A stretch of DNA of 64,000 nucleotides, taken from Psychrobacter sp. AH5. GTDB taxonomy: Bacteria > Pseudomonadota > Gammaproteobacteria > Pseudomonadales > Moraxellaceae. Below are positions 58,724-64,000 of this stretch, piece by piece. The DNA is taken from contig NZ_JAMBMT010000001.1 in the NCBI RefSeq assembly GCF_040371085.1, forward strand, positions 2,728,001-2,792,000, given 5' to 3'. The notes under the pieces are model-generated. The model had not been told where the DNA came from. It saw only the letters and a list, made by a program, of their open reading frames with translations, and made no database searches. Position numbers and translations under genes: made by a program. Every line of letters begins with the position of its first letter. The stretch's first letter is position 1.

Positions 58724-58957
58724 AACCATGCAATGTTTTTACCTTATTTTCTTAGCCTCTATTGCGCCTCCCTTAAGCTCAAGTAGCAGATTTGCAAAAA
58801 CCAACCGCAAGTCCTTCCTGAAATTAGTCCCTACGCTAACCCTATGCTAAAGTGCTGATACCTTTTTAATCTACTTTTTTAGATAGTATTTTTAACTAAA
58901 TGCTGATTATCTATGCGCGGCTAATATGCGCTTAGTTAATAGAGGCTATTTGCTAGG

Positions 58958-60031
58958 ATGTTTGCTGTGAAACCAACTTTATGTAAGTCTGCTAGTATCA
59001 TTACTGCTTTATTGTTAGCGACAAGCGCTTGTGCTGAGCCAGTATCAGCCCCTAATATGAGCGAAGCTACCCATACCCAATCCGTAAACAAAGCTCTTAC
59101 AAGTGATATAGCGAGTAATACAGACAGGCACTTACGCCAAGTATTGCTTGATGTCGGCATCAAGGCACAAATAGTGTCTATTGAAAAATCCAATCTACCC
59201 AATATGTTTCAGGTCAATCTAGTAGGGCAGCCGCCGCTGCATATCACAGCCGACGGCAAATACGTTATTCAAGGCGAGCTCCAAAAAAACCCAAGCCCGC
59301 AAGCCGTGAAGCAAAATCCAAAACGCGCTACCAGCGCGCAAGCAGGCTCTTATGTGAGTACTGAACTCAAATCTTCGCTGCTAGCCAATATGTCAGCATT
59401 AAAGAATATCAGCGCCAAAACCCCTTTCTTTTATACGGCGGTGCCTGGCGTGATTTGGGGCGCTACTCTCGAGGGTGTGCCGTTCTTATTGTCAGATGAT
59501 GGCCAGTACATTACTGATGGCGAGATATCCGTTATTGAGAATGCTCAGTTTACGGGACTCGATGAGACTTTTGAGGCCAATAAAAATAAGGCGGTGTTTG
59601 CCTCATTAGATGCCTCGCAGCTGATTACTTATCCTGCCACGACTAGCGAGAGAGCCGTCATTTATGTCGCCACCGATGTCAACTGCCCTTATTGTCGTCA
59701 GCTGCATAAGCAAATGGCGAGTCTGAATAAAAAAGGCGTTACGGTAAAAACCATTGGCTATCCGATCTACGAGCAGTCGCCTGAGCAGATGCGCGGTATT
59801 TGGTGTCAAAAGGATGAGGCCAGTCGCCGTAGTGCGCTAGACAAAGCCATGCTACAAGGCCGGATGACGCCAGCGCCGGCTAGCTGCACGAGCGACTACA
59901 TTACCCCCAATCGCAAAAAAGCGGCAGGGTTAGCAGTGATAGCGACGCCAGCGATTTATCGTGATGATGGGGTGCTTTATCAAGCAAGCTTTGAGAGCCC
60001 TGAATTTTTGCAGTTTTTGGGAGTGCAGTAG
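58958..60031 (+). CDS. DsbC-like periplasmic thiol:disulfide interchange protein
   Basis: A 357-residue secreted protein. The N-terminal signal ends in TSACA before EPVSA, a signal-peptidase I site. The C-terminal thioredoxin domain has the CPYC active site (C243 and C246) in VATDVNCPYCRQLHKQM and a cis-Pro element VIATPAIY, as in DsbC/DsbG. Two DsbC-type N-terminal dimerisation segments are suggested (MFQVNLVGQPPLHITADGKY and a later GVIWGATLEGVPFLLSDDGQ), so the N-terminal domain may be duplicated, which would explain the length (DsbC is about 236). A strong terminator follows. Confidence 0.88.
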   Translation: MFAVKPTLCKSASIITALLLATSACAEPVSAPNMSEATHTQSVNKALTSDIASNTDRHLRQVLLDVGIKAQIVSIEKSNLPNMFQVNLVGQPPLHITADGKYVIQGELQKNPSPQAVKQNPKRATSAQAGSYVSTELKSSLLANMSALKNISAKTPFFYTAVPGVIWGATLEGVPFLLSDDGQYITDGEISVIENAQFTGLDETFEANKNKAVFASLDASQLITYPATTSERAVIYVATDVNCPYCRQLHKQMASLNKKGVTVKTIGYPIYEQSPEQMRGIWCQKDEASRRSALDKAMLQGRMTPAPASCTSDYITPNRKKAAGLAVIATPAIYRDDGVLYQASFESPEFLQFLGVQ

Positions 60032-60095
60032 TTCGCTATTTTTGAAATATTGAGCCAATAAAAAGCTTCATAATTTAAGACTAAATTATGGTAGG

Positions 60096-60132
60096 GCGCG
60101 CTATAAATCATCTCTTTATAGCGCGCTTTTTT
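60096..60132 (+). terminator. Rho-independent terminator after the DsbC-like gene
   Basis: Perfect 12-bp stem GCGCGCTATAAA/TTTATAGCGCGC with a 7-base loop, followed by six T. Confidence 0.95.
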
Positions 60133-60183
60133 GGACTTTGAATTTTAGATAAATAGATGCATTTTAGGTAAATAAACCTTTAA

Positions 60184-60843
60184 TTAGGGCAACACCACAT
60201 CGACGATTTGCCAATTGATAAATCCTTGACGCTGCATCTCAATCGTTAAGGGATAGCCTTTGACTTGCCCGCTAATAGTAAAGCAGTTGATACCGCAGTA
60301 GCGAAGCTCTGGCTTGTCGCTGTCTACTCCTTGCGTAGCTTGCTGCTCAAGCTCGCTTGCTTGTTTTTGTATTACTAGCTGCATCTGATTTTTGACTACC
60401 GCATTGATATCGCCGCGCTGAATGATTAAGTCCTGAATGAGGTTTTTGAGATCGACCTGATTGCTCGCGATAGCCCAAGCGGCGGCTAGCTCTTTGGTAG
60501 CAGTATTAGCTTGACCTTGGGTGTTGATAAGGGTTTCGATATTGTCAGGGGTGATCGCCCCTTCGACTGCTTGACTAATAAAGTTGTCGGCCGCTTGCTC
60601 TAGTGGCGCGCCGCCAAGCTCAGCGACCAGCGGATAGTTAGTCATCGTTAGCGCAAATTTATCCGCCAATTGTTTATAAATACTTGGGCGCACCTGTTCA
60701 TAATCGATAGCGGCCGCGATAGTCGCGCCGTCTTTATCATCATAAGCGTTTTTGAGTTGATAAGCACTATAGTAAGGCGAGCCGGCATAGATGACGACTG
60801 CAATAACCACGATTAATAAGACAAAGGCCATTAGCTTTTTCAT
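60184..60843 (-). CDS. DUF2939-domain protein
   Basis: A 219-residue protein with an N-terminal membrane anchor (about 4-22, LMAFVLLIVVIAVVIYA). The following SPYYSAYQLKNAYDDKDGATIAAAIDY is the DUF2939 start. The rest is a periplasmic helical domain and a C-terminal strand-rich part with two cysteines (YCGINC). The function of the family is unknown. It is convergent with the DsbC-like gene. Confidence 0.88.
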   Translation of the reverse strand: MKKLMAFVLLIVVIAVVIYAGSPYYSAYQLKNAYDDKDGATIAAAIDYEQVRPSIYKQLADKFALTMTNYPLVAELGGAPLEQAADNFISQAVEGAITPDNIETLINTQGQANTATKELAAAWAIASNQVDLKNLIQDLIIQRGDINAVVKNQMQLVIQKQASELEQQATQGVDSDKPELRYCGINCFTISGQVKGYPLTIEMQRQGFINWQIVDVVLP

Positions 60844-61033
60844 AAAAAGTGCTCTCTTACACCAAAGTTAAAATATCAACGCCCGCTTATGGGGCGCTAA
60901 ATACTAGCACGACTTGAGCTTTTGATGTTATGGAAAATATCACCATAGCAAAGCTAGCGTTTTATGAGCTAGGCTGTTTTTATTAAGTAGGTTTATAGCT
61001 AATATAATTGATTCACTCTAAAACCGTTACAAT

Positions 61034-61121
61034 GCTACTGGGATACTTATTTTAAACCTGAGTTGTGCCGCAGCGAGCAGTGCGAAGCGCACAGCAAGCA
61101 AACAAAATACGTACCAGTAGC
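61034..61121 (+). repeat. MITE-like repeat, copy D
   Basis: 88 bp with ends GCTACTGGGATACTTATTTT and AAAATACGTACCAGTAGC, and the core CGCACAGCAAGCAA shared with copy A. The gap 60844-61565 holds this, copy C and parS site 11, and no gene was seen. Confidence 0.7.
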
Positions 61122-61190
61122 CGGGCAAAATAAACCTACCGATTTTATTTCGAATGGACTATATAGTCGATACACTTTAAAAATGACATA

Positions 61191-61261
61191 GCGCTGCTGG
61201 GATGAATTTTGTGCAGGCTCGAATGCAAGCAGCACGCCAGCAAAATTTATACCAGTAGCGC
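61191..61261 (+). repeat. MITE-like repeat, copy C
   Basis: 71 bp with 20-bp ends GCGCTGCTGGGATGAATTTT (61191-61210) and AAAATTTATACCAGTAGCGC (61242-61261), 17 of 20 pairing. The left end is nearly identical to copy A; the core differs. Confidence 0.8.
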
Positions 61262-61478
61262 GCTTAAATCTATGACAGTTTTACTTTCAGCTGACTATAA
61301 AACCCTATAGACAGTAATTTCATCAGCATAGAGCTTGATAAATCCGCTAGTCATCTCCATTAACAGGCCAAACTTTTACATCTTTATGTCTTTATTTATT
61401 AATTGATTTGGTTAAAACAGTCCTGTGCTTTTTTATTATGACTAGGCTATCGCTAATTATTTATCCTATCTATTGCGA

Positions 61479-61494
61479 CGTTTCACGTGAAACT
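61479..61494. promoter_or_regulatory. parS-like site 11
   Basis: CGTTTCACGTGAAACT, two flanking-base differences from consensus, upstream of dnaJ. Confidence 0.7.
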
Positions 61495-61565
61495 CTTTTG
61501 GATGATTGGCGGTATGAGTAGCGTAACAGCTAGCTTTGGCGACTGTAATGACGATAGGAGAACCC

Positions 61566-62699
61566 ATGAGTAAGCGCGATTTTTATGAAGTATTAGGGGT
61601 CAGCAAAACTGCCGATAGCAAAGAGATCAAGAGGGCTTATCGCAAGCTGGCCATGAAATACCATCCAGATCGCAATTCTGATGATCCTGATAGTGAGGAA
61701 AAATTCAAAGAAGCTTCGATGGCTTATGAAGTATTGAGCGATGAAGACAAGCGCTCCGCCTATGACCGTATGGGTCATGCTGCCTTTGAAAACGGCATGG
61801 GCGGCGCTGGCGGCTTCGGCGGCGGCGGTAATTTCCAAGACATCTTTGGTGATATCTTTGGCAACTTTGGCGATATCTTCGGTCAAGCGCGTGGTGGCGG
61901 CGGTGGTCGTACCCGTCGTGGCTCAGATCTGCGTTACGTCATCGAGCTGACTCTTGAGGAAGCGGTACGTGGCTGCAAAAAAGAGATTAGCTTTACCGCT
62001 CCGGCTCCTTGTAATACTTGTGATGGTAAGGGCGCCAAAGACGCCTCAGATATTGTTACCTGTCAGACTTGTCATGGTCAAGGGCAAGTACGTGTGCAGC
62101 AAGGCTTCTTTGCCGTGCAGCAAACCTGTCCACAGTGCGGCGGTAGTGGTAAACAAATCAAAAACCCATGCCCGGACTGTCATGGCAATGGCGTCAAAGA
62201 CAAATCACGCAATCTAGAGGTTTCTATCCCAGCTGGCGTCGATGATGGTGATCGCGTGCGCTTAGCAGGAGAGGGCGAAGCGGGCGGCGCTGGCGTACAA
62301 AACGGCGATTTATATGTCGAGGTGCGCGTCAAACCGCATGAAGTATTCACTCGTCAAGGTGCCGATCTGTATATGGATGTACCCGTGAGTATTACCGATG
62401 CTGCGCTTGGTAAAGAGGTTGAGATCCCAACGTTAGATGGTAAAGTCAATATTAAAATTGCTGAGGGCACACAAAGCGGCAAGTTGCTAAGGGTACGCGG
62501 TAAAGGGGTGACACCGGTACGTACCACCATGAAAGGCGATCTGATTTGCCGGGTGATTATCGAAACCCCAGTCAATCTAACCCGCGAGCAAAAAGACTTA
62601 TTACGCCAGTTCCAAGATACTTTAGATGGTGATAGTAATCATAAGCAGTCTCCGCATAAAAAATCTTTCTTCAAAAAGATTGGCGACTTATTTGACTAA
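61566..62699 (+). CDS. dnaJ: Chaperone protein DnaJ
   Basis: DnaJ stimulates DnaK ATPase and delivers unfolded substrates. The start at 61566 gives [14 protein letters not shown] after AGGAGAACCC; an in-frame ATG at 61536 would add ten non-family residues. The J domain holds the HPD motif (YHPDRN). A Gly/Phe-rich stretch ([16 protein letters not shown]) follows, then four zinc-binding repeats [24 protein letters not shown] and CPDCHGNG, then the substrate-binding domain with [18 protein letters not shown]. The 377 residues are normal. dnaK is not adjacent in the window. Confidence 0.97.
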   Translation: MSKRDFYEVLGVSKTADSKEIKRAYRKLAMKYHPDRNSDDPDSEEKFKEASMAYEVLSDEDKRSAYDRMGHAAFENGMGGAGGFGGGGNFQDIFGDIFGNFGDIFGQARGGGGGRTRRGSDLRYVIELTLEEAVRGCKKEISFTAPAPCNTCDGKGAKDASDIVTCQTCHGQGQVRVQQGFFAVQQTCPQCGGSGKQIKNPCPDCHGNGVKDKSRNLEVSIPAGVDDGDRVRLAGEGEAGGAGVQNGDLYVEVRVKPHEVFTRQGADLYMDVPVSITDAALGKEVEIPTLDGKVNIKIAEGTQSGKLLRVRGKGVTPVRTTMKGDLICRVIIETPVNLTREQKDLLRQFQDTLDGDSNHKQSPHKKSFFKKIGDLFD

Positions 62700-62790
62700 A
62701 AACCTTTATTAATAGCCTTTTAGAATTGGCTATTATCGATAACATTTAGCTAAGTTTCGTTTAAAAGTAATACTTTTTAGCTTACCTTCT

Positions 62791-62828
62791 AAGCCTAACA
62801 GTTTCACGTGAAACTGTTAGGCTTTTTT
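62791..62828. terminator. dnaJ terminator with a parS site at its centre
   Basis: A 34-bp perfect palindrome with 17-base arms, AAGCCTAACAGTTTCAC and its complement, followed by six T. It has the form of a Rho-independent terminator, and its centre is the parS-like site at 62800-62815. Confidence 0.88.
62800..62815. promoter_or_regulatory. parS-like site 12
   Basis: AGTTTCACGTGAAACT, one flanking difference per side from consensus, embedded in the dnaJ terminator. Confidence 0.75.
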
Positions 62829-62938
62829 GTTAGCAGGTTATTATCTGTTTGCTAGCAGCAGCCAAATAAATTCATGCTATGATATTCAGCATATAGCTAA
62901 TAGAGTCACTTTCTGATTATCAAATAGTAGGATAAAAA

Positions 62939-63781
62939 ATGTCAAAAAAAAGTAATAAAAAAACAGCCGATCAGATGATAAATATTGGAATTATCGGTGC
63001 AGGCGGACGCATGGGACGTATGCTAATCGAAGCGGTACAGGATAATCCGCAAACCACCCTAAGCGCCGCCATCGAACGTGAGGGTTCCAGCCTTGTAGGT
63101 GCCGACGCTGGCGAAGTCGCCTCTATTGAGCGCTTAAACATCAAAATCGTCGATGATTTGGTCGCGGTGATTGATGATATCGATGTACTCATAGACTTTA
63201 GCTTGCCCGATGCCACTGAGCAAAACATGCAGATTTGTGCTGAGCATAAAGTAGCCATGGTCATCGGCACCACAGGATTCAATGAGCAGCAAGAGCAAGT
63301 ACTGACGGAGGCAAGCAAGCATATCCCTATCGTTTATGCGGGCAACTACTCTACTGGCGTTAATTTATCGCTCAAGCTACTAGCAATGGCAGCGAAAGCT
63401 TTTGGTGATGAAGCCGATGTCGAGGTGATTGAGGCGCATCATAAGCATAAGATTGATGCGCCCTCAGGCACTGCTTACATGATGGCAGAAGCAGTGGCTC
63501 AAGCACGCGGACAAGATCTAAAAGAGGTTGCCGTGTATGGACGCGAAGGACAGACCGGCGCGCGCACGCAAGGCGAAATCGGTATTCATGCGATACGCGG
63601 CGGCGAGATCATCGGTGATCATACGGTGATGTTTATCGCTGATGGCGAAGTGGTGGAGATTACTCATCGCGCCAGAGCGAGAATGACCTTTGCCGCAGGA
63701 GCGGTGCGCGCCGCCACTTGGATTATTGAGCAAAAAGCTGGTCAATATAATATGCAGGATGTACTTGGGTTGAATGACTAG
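62939..63781 (+). CDS. dapB: 4-hydroxy-tetrahydrodipicolinate reductase
   Basis: DapB catalyses the second dedicated step of lysine and diaminopimelate synthesis with NAD(P)H. The nucleotide-binding motif is [18 protein letters not shown]. The substrate and catalytic block is [20 protein letters not shown], and the end has [23 protein letters not shown] 12-residue lysine-rich N-terminal extension precedes the usual start; the ATG at 62939 follows TAGGATAAAA. The dnaJ-dapB order is common in Moraxellaceae. Confidence 0.97.
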   Translation: MSKKSNKKTADQMINIGIIGAGGRMGRMLIEAVQDNPQTTLSAAIEREGSSLVGADAGEVASIERLNIKIVDDLVAVIDDIDVLIDFSLPDATEQNMQICAEHKVAMVIGTTGFNEQQEQVLTEASKHIPIVYAGNYSTGVNLSLKLLAMAAKAFGDEADVEVIEAHHKHKIDAPSGTAYMMAEAVAQARGQDLKEVAVYGREGQTGARTQGEIGIHAIRGGEIIGDHTVMFIADGEVVEITHRARARMTFAAGAVRAATWIIEQKAGQYNMQDVLGLND

Positions 63782-63817
63782 GGTGTAGTAATCGCGGCAG
63801 CCGCTAATAAGGAGCAA

Positions 63818-64000
63818 ATGATGACTTTTAGTAGAAGCCGGGTTATCTTGGCTATACAGGTAATAGCGACAAGCCTTGTCTTATGCTCTACTACCCAAGC
63901 CGCCACTAAGCAAACCTACGTCATCCATACTTATGGCGGTGATGCTCTACTTCCTGCCGTACGCCAACAGCTGAATAATAGCCGTGATGGCGGCACCGCG
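63818..64000 (+). CDS. Secreted protein of unknown function (3' end outside window)
   Basis: Sixty-one codons are visible from an ATG preceded by AAGGAG (63809-63814); a second ATG at 63821 is better spaced. The N-terminus is a signal peptide (VILAIQVIATSLVLC) with a probable cleavage after TTQAA. The mature start is KQTYVIHTYGGDALLPAVRQ. Too little is visible to name a family. It begins 37 bp after dapB and may be in the same transcript. Confidence 0.7.
   Translation, partial: MMTFSRSRVILAIQVIATSLVLCSTTQAATKQTYVIHTYGGDALLPAVRQQLNNSRDGGTA

Overview
The window looks like the chromosomal replication-origin region of a Psychrobacter-like member of the Moraxellaceae. The evidence is the gene order mnmE-yidC-yidD-rnpA-rpmH on the minus strand and dnaA-dnaN-recF-gyrB on the plus strand around a DnaA-box-rich gap, followed by mntP and rlmF, with dnaJ-dapB at the far end, plus AT-leaning gammaproteobacterial codon use. 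The species is inferred from gene content and was not tested by a search.

Layout. 1-16.6 kb: the origin core, with a DnaA-box origin between rpmH and dnaA, a second DnaA-box cluster between yidC and yidD, and many 16-bp parS-like sites (TGTTTCACGTGAAACA type). 16.9-20.0 kb: a crotonase, an AEC permease and a MalY/PatB-type C-S lyase. 20.1-23.7 kb: a McrB-McrC type IV restriction pair. 24-31.4 kb: a minus-strand block with an FGGY kinase, GlpD, an FAD oxidase resembling alkylglycerone-phosphate synthase, and a BCCT transporter. 31.7-34.3 kb: guaA and a TPR-like protein. 34.4-35.2 kb: a solitary Abi-C-like protein. 35.3-40.4 kb: two MDR oxidoreductases and a DUF2157/DUF4401/GDYXXLXY membrane operon. 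40.8-46.9 kb: a five-gene oligopeptide ABC transporter. 47.2-47.9 kb: an intact IS1595-type insertion sequence with perfect ends and an 8-bp target duplication. 48-50.8 kb: a MATE pump and a lipoprotein hydrolase. 51.1-54.5 kb: an AT-rich accessory locus with a divergent 591-residue unknown protein, a 119-residue DUF4258-like protein and a prokaryotic viperin. 54.8-64 kb: housekeeping genes (DsrE, thioesterase, YheT, YigZ, rsuA, a DsbC-like protein, dnaJ, dapB).

Possible antiviral functions occur three times: McrBC would restrict modified DNA, the Abi-C-like protein may act by abortive infection, and the viperin would make chain-terminating 3'-deoxy-3',4'-didehydro nucleotides. The most system-like candidate is the viperin locus. 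Its two-gene operon has a very strong ribosome binding site and an inverted repeat over the -35 box. It shares a 300-bp AT-rich intergenic region, carrying a 50-bp near-perfect palindrome, with a divergent large unknown gene.

Three dispersed repeat families were read directly from the sequence. One is a pair of hairpins (23783-23860 and 50857-50932) with a shared loop and compensatory stem changes, next to the McrBC and viperin loci. The second is a roughly 70-90 bp MITE-like element in four copies, two of which flank glpD in opposite orientation. The third is a roughly 117-bp palindromic element in two copies. One parS site forms the centre of the dnaJ terminator hairpin.
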